A DNA stretch of 64,000 nucleotides from Arthrobacter sp. Soc17.1.1.1. GTDB lineage: Bacteria; Actinomycetota; Actinomycetes; Actinomycetales; Micrococcaceae. Of this stretch, positions 24,676 through 33,231 are shown in pieces; position 1 is the stretch's first letter; the number at the start of each line of letters is the position of its first letter. The translations under genes were made by a program, and so were the position numbers. The stretch covers positions 434,001 to 498,000 of the forward strand of contig NZ_JBAJII010000001.1 in assembly GCF_036867195.1 (NCBI RefSeq). Direction: 5' to 3'. Below the pieces are notes generated by a model that saw only the letters and a program-made list of their open reading frames with translations, made no database searches and was not told where the DNA came from.

Positions 24676-25067
24676 TGACCTTCGACGCGATCGGCATCTC
24701 CGGCACCGGCCTCACCCTGCACCGCAAGTGGCTCGACGCCGTCGCTGACAACATGGCCAACGCCAACACGGTCACCTCCACAGACGGCGCCGCCTTCCAG
24801 CAGCGCTACATCACGGCGCGCGCCGACGAGAGCGGGCAGGGCGCCTATGTGGCCGGGGCCGAGTTCGGCAGCGCCGAGGGCCGCCTGGTGCACGAACCCG
24901 ACCACCCCCTCGCGGACGAGGACGGCTACGTCCGCTACCCCGACATCGACATGAGTGCCCAGATGGGGCAGCTCATCATGGCGCAGCGTGGCTACCAGGC
25001 CAACGCCGCCGTCGTCGACCGTGCGAAGGCCACCTACGAGGCCGCCCTCCAGATTGGACGTTCCTGA
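24675..25067 (+). CDS. flgC: Flagellar basal-body rod protein FlgC
   Basis: A 130-residue rod protein: FDAIGISGTGLTLHRKWLD and VADNMANANTVTSTDG replace the typical axial NNIAN pattern, and the C-terminus has MGQLIMAQRGYQANAAVVDR, the FlgC end. The ATG overlaps the flgB stop. FlgC polymerises in the proximal rod after FlgB. Confidence 0.94.
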   Translation: MTFDAIGISGTGLTLHRKWLDAVADNMANANTVTSTDGAAFQQRYITARADESGQGAYVAGAEFGSAEGRLVHEPDHPLADEDGYVRYPDIDMSAQMGQLIMAQRGYQANAAVVDRAKATYEAALQIGRS

Positions 25068-25375
25068 TGCCCATTCCCGCGATCGGCGCGGTCCAGCCCG
25101 CCGCCACCTCCTACCTGCCGTCCGTCGGCACGGACCCGGTGTCCGACGCCGGCGGGCAGGGCTTCGCCACGTCGCTCACGTCCGCCGTGGACAACGTGCG
25201 GTCCCTGCAGTCGACGTCCAGCGAGCTCGCCGTGCAGGCCGTCACCGGCGACCTGACCGACATCCACAACGCCACCCTCGCCTCCACGCGCGCCCAGGTG
25301 ACGCTGGAGCTCGTCGCGGCCGTCCGGAACAAGGGCGTTGACGCCTTCAACGAGATCATGAGGATGCAGGCCTGA
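25067..25375 (+). CDS. fliE: Flagellar hook-basal body complex protein FliE
   Basis: A 102-residue protein: a variable N-terminus, then TSLTSAVDNVRSLQSTSSEL and the conserved end LVAAVRNKGVDAFNEIMRMQ, where the VRNK...A-NEIMRMQ tail is the FliE signature. It joins the MS ring to the proximal rod. It overlaps flgC and fliF by one base each. Confidence 0.95.
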   Translation: MPIPAIGAVQPAATSYLPSVGTDPVSDAGGQGFATSLTSAVDNVRSLQSTSSELAVQAVTGDLTDIHNATLASTRAQVTLELVAAVRNKGVDAFNEIMRMQA

Positions 25376-27015
25376 TGCCCACCCCCCTGTCCGCCACGGC
25401 GACCCGCCTCGGCGACGCCGTGAAGAGCTTCACCATCGCCCAGCGCACCATCGCCATCATCGGCGTCGCCGTGCTCGTGCTCGGCGGGATCGCGCTCACG
25501 TCCTGGCTGTCCAAGCCCTCCTACACGCCCCTGTTCTCCGGGCTCAGCGGCGAGGACGCCAGCACCATCGTGGACCAGCTGCAGACCGACGGCGTGCCGT
25601 ACGAGCTCACCCAGGGCGGCGGCACCATCCTCGTCCCCGAGGGCGCCGTGTACGACCAGCGGATCAAGGCGGCCTCGGCGGGCCTCCCGTCGTCGTCCAC
25701 CGGGGGGTACTCGCTGCTCGACGACATGGGGGTGACCTCCTCCGAGTTCCAGCAGTCCACCACCTACAAGCGCGCCCTGGAGGGTGAGCTCGCCGCCACC
25801 GTGTCCGCGATCGAGGGCGTCAAGACCGCCACCGTGCGCCTCGCCATCCCCGAGGACACGGTGTTCGTCGCGGAGCAGGGCAAGCCCACGGCCTCGGTGT
25901 TCGTCGAGACGAGCCCGGGCACCACGCTCTCGGGCGACCAGGTGCAGGCCATCACCCACCTGACGTCCGCCTCGATCGACCGCATGGACGCCGCGGACGT
26001 CGCCGTGATCGACGCCGAGGGCCGCGTGCTCTCCGCCGTCGGCGTCGGCGCCACCGGGGGTGCCGACCAGCAGGCGTCCGACTACGAGCAGCGCATCCAG
26101 GCGTCCGTGCAGTCGATGCTGGACCGCGTGGTCGGAGCCGGCAACGCCACCGTCGCCGTGGCCGCGGACATGAAGCTCGAGAGCGCCGAGCGGGTCGAGG
26201 AGAGCTTCACGACCCCCGACAACGCGCCCGCCCTCAACGAATCCACCACCACCGAGGCCTATGAGGGGGCCGGTGGAGGGAACGCCGGCATCCTCGGACC
26301 GGACAACATCGCCGTCCCCGAAGACGGTGCGAACGGTGACGGCACCTTCAACTCGGAGACCAGCACGCGCAACAACGCCGTGAACAAGACCACCGAGTCC
26401 ACCACGGTGCCGGCCGGCGGCATCAACCGCCAGACCGTCTCCGTCGCGGTGAACCAGGGCGCCACGGCCAACATGGACGCCGAGGCGCTGACGGCCCTCG
26501 TCTCCAGCGCCGCAGGGATCGACACCGAGCGCGGGGACGTGGTGACGGTCGAGGAGCTCCCCTTCAACGAGGCGGGGGCGGACGCCGCCGCGGATGCGCT
26601 CGGCGAAGCCGAGGCGGCGCAGGCGGAGCAGCAGCGCGCGGACCTCATCCGCACACTGTCGATCGTCGCGGCCATCCTCCTCGTGGCCATCGTCGCCCTC
26701 ATCATCTACGCCCGCAGGTCACGCCGCCAGCGGCGCGAACCGCTCGACCTCGGCGAACTGCAGGGCGTCTACCCGGCCCTTCCCGGTCCCGGCACGCCCG
26801 CACTCGACCCGGCCGTCGCACTCATCAGTCCGCTGGAACCCGCCCCGAACACCACCACGATCGACGTCGCCGCGGTGCAGAGCGCCCTGCAGGCCGGCTC
26901 GGCGGAATCCGAGCTGGACCGCATGCGCGCCGACATCGACGCCCTCGCCACGCAGGACCCCGCGAAGACGGCCGAGTTCCTGCGCAGCATGATGGATGAC
27001 AGGCAGAGCGTATGA
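25375..27015 (+). CDS. fliF: Flagellar MS-ring protein FliF
   Basis: A 546-residue protein with an N-terminal membrane helix (IAIIGVAVLVLGGIALTSWL, about residues 26-45), the YscJ/FliF domain (YTPLFSGLSGEDASTIVDQL, then GTILVPEGAVYDQRIKAASA), a long Thr/Ser/Glu-rich periplasmic region and a second membrane helix near residue 430 (LSIVAAILLVAIVALIIYAR). The C-terminal cytoplasmic tail, which binds FliG, ends KTAEFLRSMMDDRQSV. The gene overlaps fliG by four bases. Confidence 0.97.
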   Translation: MPTPLSATATRLGDAVKSFTIAQRTIAIIGVAVLVLGGIALTSWLSKPSYTPLFSGLSGEDASTIVDQLQTDGVPYELTQGGGTILVPEGAVYDQRIKAASAGLPSSSTGGYSLLDDMGVTSSEFQQSTTYKRALEGELAATVSAIEGVKTATVRLAIPEDTVFVAEQGKPTASVFVETSPGTTLSGDQVQAITHLTSASIDRMDAADVAVIDAEGRVLSAVGVGATGGADQQASDYEQRIQASVQSMLDRVVGAGNATVAVAADMKLESAERVEESFTTPDNAPALNESTTTEAYEGAGGGNAGILGPDNIAVPEDGANGDGTFNSETSTRNNAVNKTTESTTVPAGGINRQTVSVAVNQGATANMDAEALTALVSSAAGIDTERGDVVTVEELPFNEAGADAAADALGEAEAAQAEQQRADLIRTLSIVAAILLVAIVALIIYARRSRRQRREPLDLGELQGVYPALPGPGTPALDPAVALISPLEPAPNTTTIDVAAVQSALQAGSAESELDRMRADIDALATQDPAKTAEFLRSMMDDRQSV

Positions 27016-28028
27016 GTGCCGTACGAGCCGTCAGCGGTACGCAGAAGGCCGCGATGGTCCTCATGCAGCTGGACCAGGACCGGGCTGCCGAGATCCTCCG
27101 CCAGCTGTCCGAGGCGGAGGCCGAGGAGATCGTCGCGGAGATCGTGCGACTGCGCCGCGTCGAGCCCGCAGCGGCCGAGGAGGCGCTCGCGGAGTTCCAC
27201 GAACTGGCCACGAGCGGACGGCGCCGCACCCGCGGCGGCATGGAAGTGGCCGTGGGGCTCCTCGAGTCCTCCTTCGGCGCCGAACGCGCCGCGGGCGTCG
27301 TCGGTCGCCTGGCCTCGACGGTGGCGGGCAAGTCCTTCGAGTTCCTCGACACCGTGGAGCCCGGCCAGATCCAGACGGTGCTCGAGCACGAGCTTCCGCA
27401 GACCATCGCCCTCGTCCTGGCGCACCTGAAGCCCGAGCGCGCCTCCACGGTCCTCGCCGGGCTCGCCCCCGAGACCCGGACCGACGTCGCGCAGTGCATC
27501 GCGACGATGGGCTCCGCGACGCCGGAGGCCGTGTCCGTGGTCGCCGACACCATCAAGATCAGGGCGGGCGCCGTCGCCGCACCCGACCGGGGAGCCTCGC
27601 GGATCGGCGGTATCCAGCCCCTCGTCGACATCATCAACCGGGCGGACGTCAGCACTGAGCGTGAACTGCTCGACGGGCTCGAGAGCCGCGATCCGGCGCT
27701 CGCCGACGAGGTGCGCGCCCGCATGCTGACGTTCGCGGACATCGTCAACTTCGAGCGCCGCGACGTCCAGCAGGTGCTGCGCGGCATCGACTCCGCGGTC
27801 CTCGCGCTCGCCATGAAGGGTGCCGCCGAGGCCGTGATCACCGTGATCCGCGCGAATGTCTCCGAGCGCAACAGGGAGATCCTCGACGACGAGATCCGGG
27901 GCATGGGTCCCGTGCGGATGTCGCAGGTGGAGGAGGCCCGAGCCGAGGTGGTGCGTGCCATCCGCGACCTCGAGGCGCAGGGCACCATCACCATCATGCG
28001 CGGGGAGGAGGACGAGATTGTCGACTGA
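27012..28028 (+). CDS. fliG: Flagellar motor switch protein FliG
   Basis: A 338-residue rotor protein with the three expected domains: an N-terminal FliF-binding part (GTQKAAMVLMQLDQDRAAEI), a middle domain with EHELPQTIALVLAHLKPERA, and a C-terminal torque domain with VRARMLTFADIVNFERRDVQ and ALAMKGAAEAVITVI. The charged torque-helix residues are present. It overlaps fliF by four bases and fliH by eleven. Confidence 0.97.
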   Translation: MSAVRAVSGTQKAAMVLMQLDQDRAAEILRQLSEAEAEEIVAEIVRLRRVEPAAAEEALAEFHELATSGRRRTRGGMEVAVGLLESSFGAERAAGVVGRLASTVAGKSFEFLDTVEPGQIQTVLEHELPQTIALVLAHLKPERASTVLAGLAPETRTDVAQCIATMGSATPEAVSVVADTIKIRAGAVAAPDRGASRIGGIQPLVDIINRADVSTERELLDGLESRDPALADEVRARMLTFADIVNFERRDVQQVLRGIDSAVLALAMKGAAEAVITVIRANVSERNREILDDEIRGMGPVRMSQVEEARAEVVRAIRDLEAQGTITIMRGEEDEIVD

Positions 28029-28620
28029 CGCCCTCACCCCGATCTCCTTCCCGCGCCTCGGCCCCGGCTCCGGCAGGGCCGCCCACGACACCGCCATCGC
28101 GCAGGGGCACGCCGCCGGGTACGCCGACGGGCTGGTCCTCGCGCGCGCCGAACTCGCCGAGCACCGTGCACGGCTCGACGCCGAGCATGCCGCCGCCCGA
28201 GCCCGCGCGGACGCGCTCCTCGCGCAACAGCTCAGGGTGCTCGAGACCGCCGCGCGCGCGCTCGACGCGCGGACCGCACCGGTCCTCGACCAGGCCCGCT
28301 CCCGCATCCTCGACGCCGCCTTCTCCATCACGGAGGCCCTGCTCGGGCGTGCACTGGAGGACGCGCCGTCGTCGGCACGCGCCGCCGTCACGCGGGCGCT
28401 GACGGCAGCGGACGGCGAGGAGGTCCGTGCGGTCCGGCTGCATCCGGCCGACCTCGACCTGCTGGGACCCGACGCGGTCCCCGCGGGCGTCGCGCTCGTC
28501 GCCGATGCCGCACTGCACCGGGGCGACGCCGTCGCGGACTGCCCGAACGGCTTCATCGACGCACGCCTCGGGGCGGCGCTGGCACGCGTCCGCGCCGCAC
28601 TGGCGGACGGTGCGGCATGA
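28018..28620 (+). CDS. fliH: Flagellar assembly protein FliH
   Basis: A 200-residue protein with the GYADGLVLARAELAEHRARL heptad-like helix and a C-terminal domain (ILDAAFSITEALLGRAL, VRLHPADLDLLGPD, DCPNGFIDARLG). The last motif is the FliH/SctL GG-x-x-D-A-x-I-type strand. It is the stator-like regulator of the FliI ATPase. The TTG at 28018 is chosen because GGAGGAGG lies six bases upstream. The start is inside the fliG coding end and the stop overlaps fliI. Confidence 0.9.
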   Translation: MSTDALTPISFPRLGPGSGRAAHDTAIAQGHAAGYADGLVLARAELAEHRARLDAEHAAARARADALLAQQLRVLETAARALDARTAPVLDQARSRILDAAFSITEALLGRALEDAPSSARAAVTRALTAADGEEVRAVRLHPADLDLLGPDAVPAGVALVADAALHRGDAVADCPNGFIDARLGAALARVRAALADGAA

Positions 28621-29933
28621 CGCTGACCTTCGACGAGACGATCCGGGCCGCCGACACCGCAGCGGCCCCCCAGCGCGTGGGCCGCGTGGCCTCCGTCGTC
28701 GGCCTCGGCGTGGACGTGGTGGGGCTCGACTGCGCCCTCGGCGACCTCGTGACCATCGGCGACGACGCGCCCGTGGACGCCGAGGTGGTCGCCGCGTCGC
28801 TGACCGGACTGCGCTGCATGCCCTACGCCCACCTCGTGGGCATCCAGGCCGGCGCGCCCGTCCGCGCGCAGGGACGGCCGCTGCTCGTCCCGGCCGGTCC
28901 CGGGCTGCTCGGCCGTGTGCTCGACGGCGTCGGCCGGCCCATCGACGGGCGGGGGCCCCTCACCGACGTCTCCTGGGTGTCCCTCGAGAACACGCCGCCC
29001 GCGGCCCTCGAGCGCACGCGCATCACCGAACCCCTGCAGCTCGGCGTCCGGGTGATGGACACGCTCACCACCGTGGGACGCGGCCAGCGCATGGGCCTCT
29101 TCGCGGGGTCGGGTGTCGGCAAGTCCTCGCTGCTGTCGATGATCGCGCGCGGGACGGACGCCGCGGTCTCCGTGATCGCCCTCGTGGGGGAGCGGGGCCG
29201 CGAGGTCCGCGAGTTCCTCGAGGACGATCTAGGCCCCGAGGGCCTCGCGCGGTCCATCGTGGTGGTCTCCACCTCCGACGAGCCCGCGCTCCTGCGCCTG
29301 CGCGCCGCCTTCGTCGCCACCCGGATCGCCGAGTCGTTCCGCGACGGCGGGGCGGACGTCATGCTCATGATGGACTCGCTGACCCGCGTGGCGATGGCGC
29401 AGCGCGAGATCGGCCTCAGCGTCGGCGAGCCTCCCGCGACGCGCGGCTACCCGCCGTCCACCTTCGCACTCCTCGCCCAGCTCCTCGAACGGGCAGGGAC
29501 CGGGGCCACCGGCTCCGTGACCGGCATGTACACCGTGCTGGTCGACGGCGACGACCACAACGAGCCGGTGGCCGACGCCGCGCGCTCCATCCTCGACGGC
29601 CACGTGGTGCTCGACCGCAAGCTGGCGGTCGCCGGGCACTTCCCGTCGATCGACCCGCTCGCGTCCATCTCCCGGGTGGCCTCCCGCGTCACCAGCCGCG
29701 ACCAGGCGGGAACCGCCGCCGTCCTGCGCCGTGCCCTGGCCGCGCGGAAGGCCGCACAGGACCTGATCGACGTCGGCGCCTACTCCCGTGGCTCCAATCC
29801 GCTCGTGGACGCCGCGGTGGACCACGAGTCCGCCGTGAACGCGTTCCTGCAGCAGCGCATGGACGAGCAGACCCCGTTCGACGACGCCTGGAACCGCCTC
29901 ACCCACCTCACAGCATCGATGGGAATCTCATGA
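28617..29933 (+). CDS. fliI: Flagellum-specific ATPase FliI
   Basis: A 438-residue F1-beta-like ATPase. It carries the Walker A motif GLFAGSGVGKSSL at about residues 160-172, the VIALVGERGREVREFLEDD stretch, the Walker B MLMMDSLTRVAMAQREIGL and the GEPPATRGYPPS substrate loop, all FliI signatures. It energises unloading of export cargo at the flagellar gate with FliH and FliJ. The ATG overlaps the fliH stop. Confidence 0.97.
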   Translation: MTLTFDETIRAADTAAAPQRVGRVASVVGLGVDVVGLDCALGDLVTIGDDAPVDAEVVAASLTGLRCMPYAHLVGIQAGAPVRAQGRPLLVPAGPGLLGRVLDGVGRPIDGRGPLTDVSWVSLENTPPAALERTRITEPLQLGVRVMDTLTTVGRGQRMGLFAGSGVGKSSLLSMIARGTDAAVSVIALVGERGREVREFLEDDLGPEGLARSIVVVSTSDEPALLRLRAAFVATRIAESFRDGGADVMLMMDSLTRVAMAQREIGLSVGEPPATRGYPPSTFALLAQLLERAGTGATGSVTGMYTVLVDGDDHNEPVADAARSILDGHVVLDRKLAVAGHFPSIDPLASISRVASRVTSRDQAGTAAVLRRALAARKAAQDLIDVGAYSRGSNPLVDAAVDHESAVNAFLQQRMDEQTPFDDAWNRLTHLTASMGIS

Positions 29934-30367
29934 TGGCACGACAGTTCCCCCTCGCAGGCCTGCTCCGGCTGAAGCAGCTGCGCGAGGACGAGGCCGCAGG
30001 CAGGCTCGCCGAGGCCAACGAGCGACTGCGGGCGTCGAGGACTCGGACCCGCGGCATCGGCGAGGCCCTCGAGGGCACCGACCTCGATCCGTCGGGATCG
30101 GCGTCGCTGTACGCGGCGGCCGCGGCCCGTGCCTCGGCCCGCAGCATGCTCGCCGACCTGCACGCCCTCGAGGGCCGGCTGCAGGCCGAGCGGGAGCACG
30201 CCCAGGTCACCTATCGGGGTGCCCGGGCCGACACGAAGGGCCTCGAGAAGCTCGAGGCCCGGCACAGCGAGGGCGAGGCGAGCGCACTGCTCGGCGCCGA
30301 ACAGCGGGTCCTCGACGAGATCGCAGCGGCCGGAAGGCTGCAGCGCACAGGGAAGGACCGGGCATGA
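29930..30367 (+). CDS. fliJ: Flagellar export protein FliJ
   Basis: A 145-residue protein that is almost entirely helical and coiled coil: LAGLLRLKQLREDEAAGRLA at the N-terminus, a long Ala/Glu/Arg-rich helix, and GEASALLGAEQRVLDEI at the C-terminus. Sequence similarity is weak, but size, coiled-coil composition and position after fliI fit FliJ. Two ATG codons (29930 and 29933) are adjacent, and the first overlaps the fliI stop. It also overlaps the next gene by four bases. Confidence 0.85.
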   Translation: MMARQFPLAGLLRLKQLREDEAAGRLAEANERLRASRTRTRGIGEALEGTDLDPSGSASLYAAAAARASARSMLADLHALEGRLQAEREHAQVTYRGARADTKGLEKLEARHSEGEASALLGAEQRVLDEIAAAGRLQRTGKDRA

Positions 30368-31113
30368 CCATGACCGACGCGGTGGGCCGCATCCAGCAGA
30401 TCCAGTCCACCCTCACCATGCTCGCCGCGCCGGCGCGCTCCGCCGCCGGCGCCACCTCGCCCGTGGGGTCGAAGGCGGCGGGCTCCGCGGCGGCCGCCGG
30501 CCCCACTCCAGCCCCGCCCGCGACGGCCGAGCTCTTCGCCGACGCGCTCGCGGGTGTGACCGCGCCCGTCGCGCCGGACTCCCCGGCCACGGTCCCCGGC
30601 GTCGTCCCCGTTCCCGTCCCGGCCTCGGGTGACGCCGCGCGGCTCATAGAGGCGGCGCGTTCCTACGAGGGCATCCCGTACGTGTGGGGCGGGACGGACC
30701 CGGCCACGGGGCTGGACTGCTCGGGCTTCGTGCAGCGCGCCTACGCGGACATCGGTATCCAGTTGCCGCGCGTCACCTGGGACCAGATGAACGCCGGGAC
30801 CCACGTCCCGTCGCTCGCCGAGGCGCAGCCCGGGGACCTTCTGTTCAGCCACGACGGCGGGCACGTGTCCATGTATCTCGGGGGAGGCAAGGCGATCGAC
30901 GCCCCGCAGCCGGGGCAGACCGTCGCGGTCCGCGACATGTGGGAGACGGACGCGAACATCACCACCATCCGCCGCATCCTGCCCGCGGCCCCCGCGGGAT
31001 CCGCGTCCGTGGCGCCCGCAGCCCTCCCGTCGGCGGCGTCGACGGGCACCCCGGGATCCGCCGATGCAGCGTACGCAGCGCAGGCGGCCTTCCTCGCAAG
31101 CATGGCCCGATGA
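30364..31113 (+). CDS. NlpC/P60-family peptidase in the flagellar operon
   Basis: A 249-residue protein. The N-terminal 90 residues are Ala/Pro-rich with one amphipathic helix (VGRIQQIQSTLTMLAAPARS). The NlpC/P60 domain runs from about residue 90 to 205 with YEGIPYVWGGTDP, catalytic Cys in GLDCSGFVQRAY, catalytic His in DGGHVSMYLGG and a third residue in KAIDAPQPGQ. No Sec or Tat signal peptide is visible, so export by the flagellar apparatus is likely. It occupies the place where other bacteria have FlgJ, and may open the peptidoglycan for the rod. This role is inference. Confidence 0.88.
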   Translation: MTMTDAVGRIQQIQSTLTMLAAPARSAAGATSPVGSKAAGSAAAAGPTPAPPATAELFADALAGVTAPVAPDSPATVPGVVPVPVPASGDAARLIEAARSYEGIPYVWGGTDPATGLDCSGFVQRAYADIGIQLPRVTWDQMNAGTHVPSLAEAQPGDLLFSHDGGHVSMYLGGGKAIDAPQPGQTVAVRDMWETDANITTIRRILPAAPAGSASVAPAALPSAASTGTPGSADAAYAAQAAFLASMAR

Positions 31114-32738
31114 GCCCCGTCCAGGGAGCTGCCGCCACGGCCGCCCCGCGTGACACCCTGCGTGGCGTCCGTCCGGCCGCCGGGAATCGGGACGGCTCCG
31201 AGACGTCGCCGCTGTCCGCGTCGCAGTCGGCATCGCTGTCCGCGTCCCGGTCGGCGTCGCAGTCGGCATCACTGTCGGCATCGTCGTTCGGCGAGGCGTA
31301 CCGCCGGCATGCGGAGCGCCCCGACCAGTCCCGGAACGCCGGCGATGTGCGCTCCGGCACACCTGCAGGCTTTCGGGCGCCGACAGGCGTGCTGCGCCGT
31401 GAGGCAGCGCCCGTTCCGTCCCCGGCGATGGGGCCGGACCCGCGCCGTGGCGGCCTCCTGCAGTCCTCAGAAAGGGAGGGGGCGGCGTCGGCATCGGATC
31501 CGGCGGCTGCCCCGACACACGAGGCGTCCGCGGTCCTCCATGCGCCCTCCGATGAGGTCGCGTCGCCCCTCGGTGTCGCTGCCGGCATCGCGGTCGTAGG
31601 AACTGCCCTGACCGGGGCGGTCGAGGAAGCTGCCGGTCCTGCCGACGCCGCAGATGCAGCCGGTGCGACTGGTGCGGCAGGTCCTGCGGATGCTGCCGGT
31701 CCAGTTGGTGCAACCGGTGCGGCCGGCCCCGCGGGTGCCGCCGGTCCTGCGGGCGCCGTGCAGGCGTCCCCGATGACGGGGCCCGCCCCCTCGATGACGA
31801 TGCCGGCTGCCGCAGGCGGACGAACGACCACCTCGCCCGGGACCGCGACACCCGTCGTGGAGACCTCGCCGACGCCGGCGCCCGCTGTTGCAGGAGCCCC
31901 GGTCCCGGAGACGCAGGGCATCGCTGCCGGCTCTCCCGCCGGAGCCGTGCCCGCCGCCGCGACCACCACGGTGCCGGCCGGAGGTGACGCCGGCGGAGTT
32001 CCGTCTGGCACGCCGACCCCCGCGGGTGCAGTCGCTGCCGGTGCCCAAGCCCTCGCGGCGACGGAATCCCCGCTCGCCGCCGACATTGCGGCACAGAAGC
32101 AAGCAGGAGCGACGGAAGCAGGAGGGACGCAAGCAGGACGAGCCGCCGAGCCCGGCGCGCCGGCCGCCGCCACACCGCCTGCGGTAACCACCGAGCAGGC
32201 CGGCACCCCCCAGCCTCCTGCAGCCGTCCGCGCCGACCTGCCCCTGCCGCAGCTACCGTCGGCCGTCGTCGCGCCTGCGGACACCACCGCACCCGCACGC
32301 CCTGCGGCCGCGCCGCTGCCCCAGCAGCTCGGCGGCCCTGCCTTCGCGCTCGCGCAGGCCGCGGCCGCCACCCCCGGCGGGACGAGCACCATCACCGTCA
32401 CCGTCGCGCCGGAGGACCTCGGCCCCATCACCATCCGCGCCAGCCTGTCGCCGGACGGAGCGAGGATCGAGTTCTTCTCGGCCACCGACGGCGGCCGGGA
32501 GGCGCTCAGGCAGGCGCTGCCGGACCTGCGCCGGGAGGCGTCGTCGTCGGGTCTGTCCGCGTCGCTCGACCTCGGCACCGGCACCCCCGACGACCCCCGG
32601 GACGGACCGCGGGATCACGGACCACGGGATCACGGACCGCGGCACGCCCGGTCCGCCGAGGCCCGTCCGGCGCCGGCCCCGCCCACCTGGGCAGCCCGCC
32701 CGGCCCCGGGCACCTCGACCCTCGATCTCTTCGCCTGA
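31110..32738 (+). CDS. fliK: Flagellar hook-length control protein FliK
   Basis: A 542-residue protein, mostly low complexity, with a C-terminal FliK domain at about residues 400-500 (TITVTVAPEDLGPITIRASL, then ARIEFFSATDGGREALRQAL and LPDLRREASSSGLSASLDLG). The first region has a Ser-Ala-Ser repeat near residues 37-60. A collagen-like run of Gly-Pro/Ala units (GATGAAGPADAAGPVGATG) lies near residues 180-213. A DPRDGPRDHGPRDHGPRH repeat follows the domain. These Pro/Ala stretches are the disordered molecular ruler. It overlaps the upstream peptidase gene by four bases. Confidence 0.88.
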   Translation: MSPVQGAAATAAPRDTLRGVRPAAGNRDGSETSPLSASQSASLSASRSASQSASLSASSFGEAYRRHAERPDQSRNAGDVRSGTPAGFRAPTGVLRREAAPVPSPAMGPDPRRGGLLQSSEREGAASASDPAAAPTHEASAVLHAPSDEVASPLGVAAGIAVVGTALTGAVEEAAGPADAADAAGATGAAGPADAAGPVGATGAAGPAGAAGPAGAVQASPMTGPAPSMTMPAAAGGRTTTSPGTATPVVETSPTPAPAVAGAPVPETQGIAAGSPAGAVPAAATTTVPAGGDAGGVPSGTPTPAGAVAAGAQALAATESPLAADIAAQKQAGATEAGGTQAGRAAEPGAPAAATPPAVTTEQAGTPQPPAAVRADLPLPQLPSAVVAPADTTAPARPAAAPLPQQLGGPAFALAQAAAATPGGTSTITVTVAPEDLGPITIRASLSPDGARIEFFSATDGGREALRQALPDLRREASSSGLSASLDLGTGTPDDPRDGPRDHGPRDHGPRHARSAEARPAPAPPTWAARPAPGTSTLDLFA

Positions 32739-32754
32739 CCCCGGAAGGACAGCA

Positions 32755-33186
32755 ATGCCCATAGATCCGGTCGCAGCCGCGACCTTCGCTCCCACCACGA
32801 CACCTGCTGCCGGGACCCGGAAGCAGGCCATGGACTCCGAGGTCTTCATGTCGCTGCTCGTGAGCCAGCTGCGCAACCAGGATCCCAGCGCCCCGATGGA
32901 CACCAACCAGATGATCTCCCAGACCACGCAGCTGGCCATGATGGAGAAGATCACGCAGATGACCGGCCTCAGCGAGGAGAACTTCCATCTCCAGATGCGG
33001 TCCTCGGCGGCCGCGCTCATCGGCAACGAGGTCTCCTACACCGGAGCCGACGGCATCGAGGCCCGCGGCCTTGCGACCGCCGTCTCCTACAGCGGCCCCG
33101 TCCCCACCGTCACCATCGGCGGCAGGAGCATCGCCCTCGACCTCGTGTCCGGTGTCGGTACCCTGCCGGCCCCGACCGCTCCCTGA
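32755..33186 (+). CDS. flgD: Flagellar hook scaffold protein FlgD
   Basis: A 143-residue short FlgD with the N-terminal signature FMSLLVSQLRNQDPSAPMD and the following TNQMISQTTQLAMMEKITQM, then a compact C-terminal part (SAAALIGNEVSYTGADG). It lacks the extra tudor/FnIII domain of longer FlgD proteins. It caps the hook during assembly. A clear Shine-Dalgarno GGAAGGA lies just upstream of the ATG. Confidence 0.94.
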   Translation: MPIDPVAAATFAPTTTPAAGTRKQAMDSEVFMSLLVSQLRNQDPSAPMDTNQMISQTTQLAMMEKITQMTGLSEENFHLQMRSSAAALIGNEVSYTGADGIEARGLATAVSYSGPVPTVTIGGRSIALDLVSGVGTLPAPTAP

Positions 33187-33231
33187 TCTCCGCCCGACCA
33201 CCTCCGCTCCGCCCTCCCGAAAGGCACCACC

